Shown: positions 7,949 through 16,881 of the stretch, one piece after another
Numbering within the stretch: position 1 is the first letter of the stretch
Layout of the letters: every line of letters begins with the position of its first letter
Source of the DNA: JAVBTR01 sp031556065
Lineage (GTDB): Bacteria > Bacillota > Clostridia > Christensenellales > Aristaeellaceae
DNA length: 64,000 nt
NCBI GenBank assembly: GCA_031556065.1
Contig: JAVBTR010000036.1
Coordinates: 1-64,000 of the forward strand
Direction of reading: 5' to 3'
Notes under the pieces: generated by a model
The model's input: only the letters and a program-made list of their open reading frames with translations
Told to the model about the DNA's origin: nothing
Databases searched by the model: none
Made by a program: the position numbers and the translations under genes

Positions 7949-10126
7949 CTATTCCCAGTTGGTTAAAGTAAACGTGATGGAAACGGTTTTGGGCGCGGGT
8001 TGGTTTGCAAAGGAGAGCACGTATTCCGCGGCCGTAACCTCTTTTGAAACAGAGCCGTCCCAGGCGTTAAAAGGATCGTTGGTATCCAATTTGCCATTGG
8101 ACTTCAGCGCTGGTTTGGGTTCGTGGGCCTCGATCACCACGGCTTGCCCGTCCAGCAGAATTTCATCATAGTGGATATCGCAGGAGGAAAGGGCTTTGGC
8201 AGTGCCGCTTACATCGAAAATATAGATGGCCCCTACGCCAGTTAAATCTGTAACGCCTTTTTCCCTGGCTTGGCCGCTTAGGTCCTGTGCTGCGCCGAAG
8301 GTCAGGGTGTAGGTGCCATTGCCGTTAATGCTTAAGGAGCCGCCGGTTTCATTGGCATAATGTCCGTGGACACTGTCGTTATAATATACGCCAATGGCCA
8401 GGGGAAGCCCTGCCTCCGCAGAAGGGGCTTTGGTGCCTTCTACGGTGACATTGATGGCTTTTGTAAAGCCGGAAGCGGTTTTGATGATAATTTTTCCATT
8501 ACCGGCACCTATGGCCACCAGCTTGCCAAGGGGATTCACGGTAACAACCCGTTCATCGCCGGAGGCGTAATACACCGTATCCCTATGATTCATGGGGGAT
8601 AGGTTTGGTTTCAACTGATATCCCTCACCTACAAAGAGAGTGATTGCTTCTTCGGCTTCAATTTCGGTAACAGGGGTTTCTACCTTGGCGGGCTGTACAA
8701 CGAGAATCAATTCCCCACTGGCACCTCCCCCTTGGGAGGAAGCGGTAATCTTGGTTGAGCCGGGCATCTTGGCCTGGACAAAACCGTTGGACACCGTGGC
8801 CACCTCCGGGTTGGTAGAAGAATAAACAATGGTATCCTGGCACTTTTGCGGCTCAGCAGTTACTTCCAGCTGCACACTTTCGCCGGAAACCATAAATAGC
8901 TGCTTTTGCACAAAGGCAATGGTTTCATAGCCCGGTAAAAGGGGAGCCACCCCAGCGTTTTCTATTTTAGTCACAGCTAAAATATTGCGGCGGAGGTTTC
9001 CCGAAACAGGGTGGTAATACCCCCGCAGCATGGCGCTGATGATGCCGGGATAAAGCTGCTGGCCTGTTGAACGGTCGAAGAGGGAAAAGGTATAATCCGG
9101 GTTCTGGGCTTGATCATACCAGCCTATATCCCAGGCCACAGGCACAATGCCGCAAAGACTTGCCATGCGGCACATGGCTTCATAATAGTAGGCCCGGTTG
9201 CCGTCGTTGTTCTTGTTTACAGCACCGTATTCCCCCAGCACAACGGGAATTCCCCTGTCGGTGTATTCAGCCTTCAAGCTTTCCATTTGTTTTGAAAGGG
9301 CCAGGGCCTTTTCTTGGCCCCAGAAGGTAGCCCCCATGTTGGCAAGAATGCCAAAGCTGTAATCATAGTCGTGGACAGACAGCATGATGTGCTTGTCGGT
9401 GGGCAGCTTAAAGCCGTTATCCTTGTTCAAGGTATTTGCAATATTGGTGTACCTGGGTGCGCAAAGGAGCCAGCGGCTTTCATTATTGCCGCCAGTAGCC
9501 CGCACCGTGTCTACAAAGAGCTGATTCAAGGCTTCAATGGTGCGGTAGTCGTGATCCCAGCCTGCTTTGGTGTTATCGTCCCCCACGACCTCATTCATGC
9601 TTTCAAAGATCACATGCTCGTCATAATCCTGAAAACAAAGAGCGATCTGCCCCCACACAGCGGCAAACTTGTTTTTCACGGTTTCCAGCTCTTGGCCGGT
9701 GTAGCCAATGCGCAGCCAGCCCATTTGCTCGGCCCCGTCGTGGTGGATATTGATAATCACATACATGTTCTGCTTCACGGCATAATCGGCAATATCCTGG
9801 ACCCGGCTTAACCATTCTTCGTTGATTTGATAGCCGCTTTCATCATCGATCATGGTGCCCCAGGTCACAGGCAGGCGCAGGGTGTTAAAGCCCCCGTCAT
9901 GGACAGCGGTGATCAATTTTTGCGTGGTAATCGTAGGCTGCCAGCAGGTTTCAGAGGGTGTAAAGCCCGTATGGCCATCCATGGTGTTGCCCAGGTTCCA
10001 ACCTAGCCCCATTTCTTTAACGATCTGCTCCGGGCTTAGCTCCCGAAAGGGCATTTCTATGGCTAATGCGGAAGAAACCAAGCCCACAAGCAAAACCAAC
10101 ACCAGCAATGGCAAATGTTTTTTCAT
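7949..10126 (-). CDS. Secreted GH5 endo-beta-glucanase with two Ig-like domains
   Basis: The 725-residue protein has a signal peptide (residues 1-23), a GH5 catalytic domain (about 30-375), two bacterial Ig-like group 2 domains (about 405-478 and 488-563) and a C-terminal beta domain (575-725). WNLGNTMD, LRLPVTW and NIHHD fit GH5 subfamily 4-like enzymes; the acid/base is E179 (MNE) and the nucleophile E299 (VVLGEYG). Such enzymes cut cellulose, mixed-linkage glucan or xyloglucan; the alpha-xylosidase next door favours xyloglucan. The C-terminal domain shares the word FNAWDG with FNEWV of the repeat protein at 14571, so it may be a related carbohydrate-binding module. Start set by GGAGGAAC before the ATG; the longer frame lacks one. 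Confidence 0.88.
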   Translation of the reverse strand: MKKHLPLLVLVLLVGLVSSALAIEMPFRELSPEQIVKEMGLGWNLGNTMDGHTGFTPSETCWQPTITTQKLITAVHDGGFNTLRLPVTWGTMIDDESGYQINEEWLSRVQDIADYAVKQNMYVIINIHHDGAEQMGWLRIGYTGQELETVKNKFAAVWGQIALCFQDYDEHVIFESMNEVVGDDNTKAGWDHDYRTIEALNQLFVDTVRATGGNNESRWLLCAPRYTNIANTLNKDNGFKLPTDKHIMLSVHDYDYSFGILANMGATFWGQEKALALSKQMESLKAEYTDRGIPVVLGEYGAVNKNNDGNRAYYYEAMCRMASLCGIVPVAWDIGWYDQAQNPDYTFSLFDRSTGQQLYPGIISAMLRGYYHPVSGNLRRNILAVTKIENAGVAPLLPGYETIAFVQKQLFMVSGESVQLEVTAEPQKCQDTIVYSSTNPEVATVSNGFVQAKMPGSTKITASSQGGGASGELILVVQPAKVETPVTEIEAEEAITLFVGEGYQLKPNLSPMNHRDTVYYASGDERVVTVNPLGKLVAIGAGNGKIIIKTASGFTKAINVTVEGTKAPSAEAGLPLAIGVYYNDSVHGHYANETGGSLSINGNGTYTLTFGAAQDLSGQAREKGVTDLTGVGAIYIFDVSGTAKALSSCDIHYDEILLDGQAVVIEAHEPKPALKSNGKLDTNDPFNAWDGSVSKEVTAAEYVLSFANQPAPKTVSITFTLTNWE

Positions 10127-10147
10127 AAAATTGTTCCTCCATATAAA

Positions 10148-10231
10148 GGGGGACGGCATTGCTTTGCCATCCCCCATAATGGGATCAAAGGGATATATCC
10201 CTTTGCGGGCTCCAAGGGCAGAGCCCTTGGC
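10148..10231. repeat. Dispersed hairpin repeat, copy 2
   Basis: Four stems in a row: GGGGGA/TCCCCC (10148-10175), CCCATAATGGG (10173-10183), AAAGGGAT/ATCCCTTT (10187-10204) and CCAAGGGC/GCCCTTGG (10212-10230). Read on the minus strand, the order is the same as in the copy at 56.6 kb. It sits between the importer binding-protein gene and the GH5 gene. Confidence 0.75.
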
Positions 10232-10240
10232 GTATCCGTC

Positions 10241-11962
10241 CTATTGCGAAAGAGCCCATTTGCGTGCGGCCTCGTTGGTGTAGTATTCTACGCACTTATC
10301 GTAACCATAGTCGTCGCACTGCTTGCGCAGCTGGCTGATATGGAAATCGAATTCCGCGTCCGCCTTGGCGTAAATGGCTCTCCAAGAGTAGGTCTTAATG
10401 GCCTTGATGATCTGGTTATAAACCACGATAAAGGTATCATCCTTAGGAATTTCGGAATAGGACAGGGCGGGCATAATGGTGTAGGGCAGCGTTTCCATGT
10501 ACTGATTGGCAGTTACGGCGTTGGCCCAGGCGCGCCAATCCTCTTGGATGGGGTAGGCGGCAGCATTAAGATTGGATTGCCAAGTATCCTTGTTGAAGGT
10601 TTCGCCCAGCTTGCCTTCGGGGTTGACCATGTCCCTGTTCAGGGTCACATTGTTAATCTGGATCAGGCCGTCGTTAAAATTGCCGGAAAGGGTGTAGGTC
10701 TTGCCGGTGTCGGGAGAAGTCCACTCTATGCCGGTGAGATCGTACTTGGAATCGTTGCTGCAAAGCTTGCCCAATTCCGTAAAGTACATGCCGCCTTCTT
10801 CGTTGTAGTCCCACATAAGGCCACGGGGGCCATACAGAATGATCATCGAGCCTTCGGGGGTGGCCAGATAATCGATAAAGGCCAGGCAAAGCTCCGGGTA
10901 TTCTGTGTCGGCGCCAATGGTCCAGATGCGGTTGCCGCCAGCAGCGCCCAAGCCGTACACGATGGGGGATGCCTCATCGGGCACCCGGGCGTACATCATT
11001 TTGCCCTGGCTCATATGAACGTCGGAATTGTAGGCCATGCTGCCTGCATAATTGAAGATGGACCAGAAAGTGCCGCCAGCCTTTAGCTTTTCGCTCATTT
11101 TTTCGTAGGTCTGGGTCATGGAGTTAGGGTCCAGCAGGCCTTCACGGTAAAGTTTGTTAAAGAATTTCAAGCATTGCATGTAGGGGCTATCGTCGGAAAG
11201 GCAAGCGTACCATTCGCCGGTGGTGGGGTTGTAATGGCCGATACCCAGTTCGTCGTAGCCATAATAGGCGGTGGCCAGGGCTTTGGCGTACATCACCATA
11301 TCCCCATCCCATTCGGGCCACACAGAAACAGCATAGGTTTCGTTGCCGTTTTCATCGGTGGGGCAGATTTCCTTCATTTGCTTAAAGACCTCGATCAGCC
11401 CATCCAAATCTTTAATGTCCGGGTACCCTAGTTCTTTATAAAGATCCCAGCGAAGATCCCAAGTATAGAAGAAGGCGGCGTGGGAGCCGGTAGTAAAGGC
11501 CACGTTTTCGCCAAAACCGTAGACAATATCCTTGCCGCTGATCTCCCGGTTGGCTTCCAGGGCAGTGGTATAGTTTTGTGCGATGTAGGGAGCCCAGTCG
11601 GAAAGCATATCGTCTTCTTCCCAGTTAAGTAGCATTTTCTTGTCGATGGCGTTTTTATAATCGTCGCCGTTGTTGCCAAAGACGACAATATCCCCAAGGT
11701 TGCCCGAGGCCATACGGGTTTCATAGGTGCCATCCAGATCGGGCACGATATTGAGTTTAATATTGAATTTGTCTTCCAAAAAGGGAGCGCTCCAGCCGGA
11801 TTGCAGACCGGAATAATTGGCCAGTTGGCTGTACACCGTCAGGGTAATGGGGCCATCCTCCCGGGGAAACAGATCGAAGATGGTTTCGGCAAGGCCGGGG
11901 GCGGCGCTTAAAAGCATGACCAGGGTTAGGACCAGAGCCAGTAAGCGGTTTGGTTTTTTCAT
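10241..11962 (-). CDS. Extracellular solute-binding protein of an LplABC-type sugar importer
   Basis: This 573-residue protein has a signal peptide (MKKPNRLLALVLTLVMLLSAAPGLAE) without a clear lipobox cysteine. The size and the pattern ITLTVYSQLANYSG ... GNLGDIVVFGNNGDD match the long family-1 binding proteins (LplA/YtcQ type) that deliver complex oligosaccharides. AGGAGA lies 7 bases before the chosen ATG. It follows the LplC-like permease gene by 30 bases, so importer subunits are encoded in the order permease, permease, binding protein. By context the ligand is likely a plant beta-glucan oligosaccharide. The ATPase must be encoded elsewhere, as is usual for MsmK-sharing importers. Confidence 0.85.
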   Translation of the reverse strand: MKKPNRLLALVLTLVMLLSAAPGLAETIFDLFPREDGPITLTVYSQLANYSGLQSGWSAPFLEDKFNIKLNIVPDLDGTYETRMASGNLGDIVVFGNNGDDYKNAIDKKMLLNWEEDDMLSDWAPYIAQNYTTALEANREISGKDIVYGFGENVAFTTGSHAAFFYTWDLRWDLYKELGYPDIKDLDGLIEVFKQMKEICPTDENGNETYAVSVWPEWDGDMVMYAKALATAYYGYDELGIGHYNPTTGEWYACLSDDSPYMQCLKFFNKLYREGLLDPNSMTQTYEKMSEKLKAGGTFWSIFNYAGSMAYNSDVHMSQGKMMYARVPDEASPIVYGLGAAGGNRIWTIGADTEYPELCLAFIDYLATPEGSMIILYGPRGLMWDYNEEGGMYFTELGKLCSNDSKYDLTGIEWTSPDTGKTYTLSGNFNDGLIQINNVTLNRDMVNPEGKLGETFNKDTWQSNLNAAAYPIQEDWRAWANAVTANQYMETLPYTIMPALSYSEIPKDDTFIVVYNQIIKAIKTYSWRAIYAKADAEFDFHISQLRKQCDDYGYDKCVEYYTNEAARKWALSQ

Positions 11963-11992
11963 GTGATGGTCTCCTTTCATTTTCAAGCCAGG

Positions 11993-12904
11993 TCAGCCCT
12001 TAACGGCACCCAGCATAATGCCCTTGACGAAAAAACGCTGCATAAAGGGGTACACCAGCAAAATGGGGATAATCGTCACCATGGAAATGGTGTATTTAAC
12101 CACCTTGGTGTTGAGCACGCTTTGCACCGTCTGGCTGGATACGCCACTGGAATTCATAATGGCGCCCAGGTTGGAAAAGGTGTTCAGGTACACATATAAA
12201 CGGTGCTGGAGGGTGTACAGCTCGGGCCTGTTGGACATGAGTAAAAGGGAATCCTGAAAGGAGTTCCAGTTGCCCACAGCCCCAAAGATGGCAATGGTGG
12301 CCAGGATGGGTATGCTTAAGGGCCAGATAATGCTTGTAAAAACCTTGGGGGTGGAGGCCCCGTCGATAACGGCGGATTCCTCCAGGGAGGCGGGGATGGA
12401 TTCGATATACGTCTTTACCAGAATAATGTTATAGGGGGCCACAATGCCCGGCAGGATGTAGGCCAGAAACGTATCGGTGAGCCCCAGCATGAGCATGTTC
12501 ATATACCAAGGAATCAGCCCGGCGTTAAAGTACATGGTAATAATCAGCGCCCGGTACCAGAAAGAACGCTTCCACATCTTTTGCTTGGTGACAAGATAAC
12601 CGGCCCAGGCAGAGACGGCGACCATCAGCGCTGTGCCCAGGATAGTACGGGCCACCGTTACTATAACGGAGCTGCCCAAATCCGCCACATTTTGAAGGGC
12701 GATATAGTTTTGAAAGTGAATGCCCCTTGGTATAAAATTGATCAGTCCTGAGGAAACCAGCTCATTATCGGAAATGGTGTTAATAAACAGGTAGTAAAAG
12801 GGGAAGATGCATAAAAGGGTGAACACGGAAAAGAACAGGATCACCAGGATATCAAAAGCGACATCACCTGGCTTGCGGTGGATTTTTTGAATATTCTTTT
12901 TCAT
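11993..12904 (-). CDS. ABC sugar importer permease, LplC/YtcP type
   Basis: The 303-residue protein has six predicted membrane helices. It also has the EAA coupling loop SLEESAVIDGASTPKVF (about residues 187-203) that contacts the ATPase. The C-terminal MLGAVKG ending is typical of LplC-like CUT1 permeases. GGAGG stands 7 bases before the ATG at 12904. It lies 13 bases after the partner permease gene. Confidence 0.9.
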   Translation of the reverse strand: MKKNIQKIHRKPGDVAFDILVILFFSVFTLLCIFPFYYLFINTISDNELVSSGLINFIPRGIHFQNYIALQNVADLGSSVIVTVARTILGTALMVAVSAWAGYLVTKQKMWKRSFWYRALIITMYFNAGLIPWYMNMLMLGLTDTFLAYILPGIVAPYNIILVKTYIESIPASLEESAVIDGASTPKVFTSIIWPLSIPILATIAIFGAVGNWNSFQDSLLLMSNRPELYTLQHRLYVYLNTFSNLGAIMNSSGVSSQTVQSVLNTKVVKYTISMVTIIPILLVYPFMQRFFVKGIMLGAVKG

Positions 12905-12917
12905 AATCTCCACCTCC

Positions 12918-14402
12918 TTATATAATGCTTTCGCCGCGTATGGTTTTGGATACACGGTTGGCCACAAACAAAAGCGTTATGCCAATAAGGGATTTGGAAA
13001 CGCCCACCACTGTGGAAATGGAGACAAGCCCTTGCTTGATACCGATGTTGTATACGTATAAATCCAGTACCTCAATCACGTCTTTGTTCAGCGCATTTTC
13101 AAACACCAGGTATTGCTCCATGCCGTTTGAAAGAATGCCTGCGATGCTCATCAAAAGCATAACGCAGTAGGTGGGCATCAGCCCTGGCAGGGTAATATGC
13201 CAGATGCAGCGGAAGCGGCCCGCTCCATCTACCCGGGCGGCTTCGTATAACTGCTGATCAATGCCTGCGATTCCAGCGATATAGATAATTGCGCTCCAGC
13301 CCACGCCCTTCCATACACCCCATAGCAGCATCTTGATCCAGATAAAATCCGCCGAAGCCAGGTAATCGGTGTTGGCACCTATCATATTCATAAAATTGCG
13401 CAGGAAGCTGTTAATGAACCCATCAGAGGAGAAAATGGCCAGGGCAAAGGAATACACCAATACCCAGCTGATAAAGTTGGGAATGGTGGTAAAGGTCTGC
13501 ACAAAGCGCTGGAATTTGCTTGAACGGACTTCCGCCAATAATATGGCGAAGGCGATAGGCAGCCAGGAGGTGGCGATGCCCAGGCCGCTCATAACAAGGG
13601 TATTGCGCAGCACCCGAACCAGGTCGCTGCGGGTGGCCGAGTTTTGGAAAAGATAGCTGAACCATTTAAAGCCTACGAAGTTGCTTGCTGTCAGCGCGTC
13701 GCCTATTTTATAATCGAAAAACGCGAAGCGCCAGCCGTATATGGGCAGGTAACAAAAAACGAAGGCCAATAATAAAACCGGCAGGAACATGAGGAAAAGA
13801 CGGTATTTTTCATCCATAAACATCTTTTCTTCTATAGGCAGCCGGGTTGATTGCACGCGAATAAGCAAAGAAGTCACAAAAATCAGCGCAGCCAGTGTCG
13901 CGAAAACATAAATAGCTGTGGGAATGACAGGCTCTACCCGGTCTACCTTATCGGCTAACAGCAGGGAAGAGCGCATCAGTGCATAGGCCCAATAAATAAT
14001 GCCCAGGCCCCCAAAGACGCCAAGAGAGCCAAACATGGGGAACAGGCTGCCGCCGCGCTTCATGCGGTTGTTGCCAAGGCTCATGCAGCCGCCAATGGCG
14101 CAGGCCACGAGCGAAAGAATAATGACGGCGGAGCCCGCCATCAGCAGGTGGAATTGGAAGGACTCCACCCATTCCCGGCGCAGCGCCAGAGCCAGTGCGT
14201 TGGTAATGGTGGAGTAGGAAAAAGCAGTGGTGAAAAGGGAAGCATATTGGTTAATTTTAAGGGAAATACGCCCAGGATTGGCTTGCGGGAAGAAAATCAG
14301 CATGCAGGCAACAAAAATCAGCACCCGACTGAAAATCTGAAGCAGCGAGGCCTTTTCCTTTGGCAGGGCCAACGCTTTGGGCGCGGCAGCCTTTACGTCC
14401 AT
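12918..14402 (-). CDS. ABC sugar importer permease, LplB type with long N-terminal membrane extension
   Basis: The protein has 494 residues where LplB permeases usually have about 300-320. The ordinary permease starts near residue 200 (KYRLFLMFLPVLLLAFVFCYLP) and carries the EAA loop QLYEAARVDGAGRFR. The extra 190-200 residues contain about four or five hydrophobic helices (ILIFVACMLIFF-like segment, HLLMAGSAVIILSLVACAIG, LGVFGGLGIIYWAYALM, AIYVFATLAALIFVTSLL) of unknown role. The frame is continuous with no sign of fused separate genes. The ATG at 14402 follows GAGGGGGATCAA; the longer upstream frame has no ribosome site. Confidence 0.85.
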   Translation of the reverse strand: MDVKAAAPKALALPKEKASLLQIFSRVLIFVACMLIFFPQANPGRISLKINQYASLFTTAFSYSTITNALALALRREWVESFQFHLLMAGSAVIILSLVACAIGGCMSLGNNRMKRGGSLFPMFGSLGVFGGLGIIYWAYALMRSSLLLADKVDRVEPVIPTAIYVFATLAALIFVTSLLIRVQSTRLPIEEKMFMDEKYRLFLMFLPVLLLAFVFCYLPIYGWRFAFFDYKIGDALTASNFVGFKWFSYLFQNSATRSDLVRVLRNTLVMSGLGIATSWLPIAFAILLAEVRSSKFQRFVQTFTTIPNFISWVLVYSFALAIFSSDGFINSFLRNFMNMIGANTDYLASADFIWIKMLLWGVWKGVGWSAIIYIAGIAGIDQQLYEAARVDGAGRFRCIWHITLPGLMPTYCVMLLMSIAGILSNGMEQYLVFENALNKDVIEVLDLYVYNIGIKQGLVSISTVVGVSKSLIGITLLFVANRVSKTIRGESII

Positions 14403-14444
14403 TTGATCCCCCTCAATTCTCAAAAGAATAATGCACGAGCTACG

Positions 14445-14552
14445 CCAGGGCTCTGCCCTGGACCCGCATAAGGGTTAACATCTTTATGTATCCCTTGATA
14501 GGATTCTAAGGAGTGCACTCCTTAAGCGGGGTCCAGGGGCAGAGTCCCTGAC
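14445..14552. repeat. Dispersed hairpin repeat, copy 3
   Basis: CCAGGGC/GCCCTGG (14445-14461), a perfect 18-base palindrome TAAGGAGTGCACTCCTTA (14507-14524) and an imperfect CCAGGG/CCCTG stem (14533-14552) fill the gap between the repeat-protein gene and the LplB-like gene. It may reduce transcription from the highly expressed secreted protein into the importer genes. Confidence 0.7.
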
Positions 14553-14570
14553 GCAGTTCTGGTTTGCAAT

Positions 14571-16580
14571 TTACTTGGAAAGGCCCGCAACCGTAAAGGT
14601 TACGGTAATGGCGGTGTTGGCACCGGGTACGGTATAGCCAAAGGGTTCGGCGGATTGGTTGTAGGTATCGACAAGGACGATCTTTGCGTAATCGCTGCCG
14701 TCAGTAACGATTTCGGTGTATTCGTTTGTCTTGCCTTCGCCGAACTTCACCTTCACATCGGAAAGGGTAACGTAGCCTTCTTTGACCAGCTTGGCGGGGA
14801 TATCGGTGGAAACGAAGAGCAGATTAAAGCTTTCGTCGGAACCGAAGCCCATATCGCCGGTGGTCAGCGCAACGGTGTATTCACCATTGCCGGTGATAGC
14901 GGCGTCTGCGAAGGCCCCGCCGTAATCCACAGCGTTGTTGTCGCTGTCCCAACCGGTTAAACGGTTAAAGAAGCCAGCATTGGTTTCGTCGTCACGGCCA
15001 TAGGTGTCGGACCAGGCGTTGCGGAAAATGTAGGTTTTGGATTGTACGCCAATGTAAGCGTTGTAATCCTTGGCAATTAGCTCCTTCACTTCGTCTTCAG
15101 TGAGGGTCGCTTCTTCCTTGGCAGCAGGCACGCCATAGATGTAATCGAAGGTTACTTCCATGGTCTTTACAGAAGCGAAATCGTCTTTGTTGACCATGAT
15201 AGCGGAAGCGCCTTCCAGGTTGCCATCGCTGCGGCGGGCGTCCACAGGCAGTTCCGCAACCCATTCGTTGAAAATGTTCTTGCGGGTGGTAATGCCGTCG
15301 TCGGAGGAGGTGTAACCGAGGGTTCCATCGATTTCTTCGCCATTGATTTTAATGGAGGTAATATCGATAAAGTAGCCGCCAAAGGTGTTTTCGCCGTTTT
15401 GGATGCCTACGGCAGAGAAGGCTACGCCCTGGGCTTCTTCCGCGAATTCAAGGCCGATGGTGTATGTACCGGGGCCGTCCACGGTAGCGTTGGTGGCAAT
15501 GACGCCTTCAGGCGCGTCGCCCCCCCAATACTGGTATGTCCAGTTAGAATCGGCGTACATAAGGAAGGCGGTATCGGTTACGGGAATCAGGCTGAAGTCC
15601 ACCTCAAAGGATTCTGTCTTGTCGGTGAAAAGTGCTTTGTCCACGATGATCCAACCAGCATCCTCGGTGATGCCGTCAAAGCTGCGGGCATCTTCGGGAA
15701 TACCGGCAACCCATTCGTTGAAGATGTTCATACGGGTGGTGATTCCATCATCGGAAGAAGTATAGCCCTTTAGGAAATCCACTTTTTCGCCGTTAACGCG
15801 GATTTCGTTAATCTTTAAATAATAGCCGGGGTAGGTGTTTTCCCCATGGAGCATGCCAAGGGCCGCAAAGGCGATGCCGTTGGCAAAGCCATATTCTGTG
15901 CTGGTGAAATCCAAGCCTACGGAATAATCCCCAGCGCCGGTGATCATGGCTTCAGTGGCTTTCACGCCGGTATAATCGTTGCCGTCGTGCCACCATTGGC
16001 GCTCCCAGGTGGAATCGGCAAACATGAGATAGGCCACGTCTGTGGCGTTTTTAATAAGGGAAAAATCCACTTCTAAGGTTTTAACAGCCGCAAAGGCTTC
16101 GGTGTCTACGATAATCCAGTTGCTGTCTTCCACGTAGCCGTCGAAGCTGCGGGCATCTTCGGGCAAGTCGGATACCCATTCGTTGAAGATGTTCATGCGG
16201 GTGGTGATCCCATCGTCTGAAGAGGTGTAGCCCTTATCCACTTGGATGGCCTCGCCATTAACGCGGATTTCGTTGATTTGAATGTAGTGGTGGGGGAAGG
16301 TCTTTTCACCGTTTTGGATGCCCAGAGCCGCGAAAGCCAAGCCGGCGGCTTCTTCGGGGAATTCCAAGCCAACAGTGTAGTCGCCAATGCCATTGATATC
16401 GGCATTGGTTACTTTAACGCCCTCGGGCGCGTCGCCACCCCAGTACTGGTTGGCCCAGCTGGAATCGGCATACATGAGAAACGCCACATCCAGGGGTTCT
16501 TCAGCCATGGCAGGAGCAAGGCCCAGTACCATGATCAGCGCTACCATCAGCGCCAGGAGCTTGGTTTGTAATTTGGTCAT
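14571..16580 (-). CDS. Secreted tandem-repeat protein, probable free-standing carbohydrate-binding protein
   Basis: The 669-residue protein has a signal peptide (residues 1-26) and three tandem modules of about 145-150 residues (about 28-175, 178-328, 330-478). Each starts with AFLMYADSSWxxQYWGG-like aromatic-rich sequence, has a GxYxVGLxF strand and contains GYTSSDDGITTR and NIFNEWV. A short acidic linker leads to a fourth, different beta module (about 500-669). No catalytic motif is visible. It is the first gene of the importer operon, with GGAGG 8 bases before the ATG. I infer that it binds polysaccharide or oligosaccharide outside the cell for capture by the importer; this is not shown by a known named family. 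Confidence 0.7.
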   Translation of the reverse strand: MTKLQTKLLALMVALIMVLGLAPAMAEEPLDVAFLMYADSSWANQYWGGDAPEGVKVTNADINGIGDYTVGLEFPEEAAGLAFAALGIQNGEKTFPHHYIQINEIRVNGEAIQVDKGYTSSDDGITTRMNIFNEWVSDLPEDARSFDGYVEDSNWIIVDTEAFAAVKTLEVDFSLIKNATDVAYLMFADSTWERQWWHDGNDYTGVKATEAMITGAGDYSVGLDFTSTEYGFANGIAFAALGMLHGENTYPGYYLKINEIRVNGEKVDFLKGYTSSDDGITTRMNIFNEWVAGIPEDARSFDGITEDAGWIIVDKALFTDKTESFEVDFSLIPVTDTAFLMYADSNWTYQYWGGDAPEGVIATNATVDGPGTYTIGLEFAEEAQGVAFSAVGIQNGENTFGGYFIDITSIKINGEEIDGTLGYTSSDDGITTRKNIFNEWVAELPVDARRSDGNLEGASAIMVNKDDFASVKTMEVTFDYIYGVPAAKEEATLTEDEVKELIAKDYNAYIGVQSKTYIFRNAWSDTYGRDDETNAGFFNRLTGWDSDNNAVDYGGAFADAAITGNGEYTVALTTGDMGFGSDESFNLLFVSTDIPAKLVKEGYVTLSDVKVKFGEGKTNEYTEIVTDGSDYAKIVLVDTYNQSAEPFGYTVPGANTAITVTFTVAGLSK

Positions 16581-16698
16581 TATGGTTGCCTCCTTTAATA
16601 ATGTTGAGGGTTTACTTTGTAAAGACGAAGCCAGGTATTTTAAAAGCGTTCTGTCTTTAAAGCCGTATGCATGAGTGTTCCCATTCGCCTTGCTTTGT

Positions 16699-16735
16699 GC
16701 TATACTTAAATTAGGATCAACTGAAAACGTTTTAG
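16699..16735 (-). promoter_or_regulatory. Probable promoter and LacI/CcpA-type operator for the repeat-protein/importer operon
   Basis: On the minus strand a weak -35 TTTTCA (16722-16727) and a -10 TATAGC (16699-16704) are 17 bases apart. The near-palindrome CTGAAAACGTTTTAG (16721-16735) covers the -35 and has the central CG of LacI/CcpA-family operators. Confidence 0.45.
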
Positions 16736-16841
16736 TTATTTTTTGATTAACTTAATTTAACCATAGATTGCTTGTAAAATCAAGACAAAAAATCGCCCAA
16801 AAGAAACAAGTATTAAAAATTAAGGGGTTTGGGAAAATCAC

Positions 16842-16852
16842 GAAAACGTTTC
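16842..16852. promoter_or_regulatory. LacI/CcpA-type operator before the fucosidase gene
   Basis: GAAAACGTTTC lies about 30 bases before the fucosidase start, close to its ribosome site. Together with the site at 16721 it suggests joint control of both divergent transcription units, by catabolite repression or a LacI-family regulator. The rest of the 301-base gap is AT rich with no other clear signal. Confidence 0.45.
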
Positions 16853-16881
16853 ACATTTATCTAAAATAAAGGAGCTTGATT

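Noticed and set aside
10115..11086. Plus-strand frame opposite the binding-protein gene
   Set aside because: The minus-strand protein has a signal peptide and family motifs; the plus frame starts in a hairpin repeat and resembles nothing.
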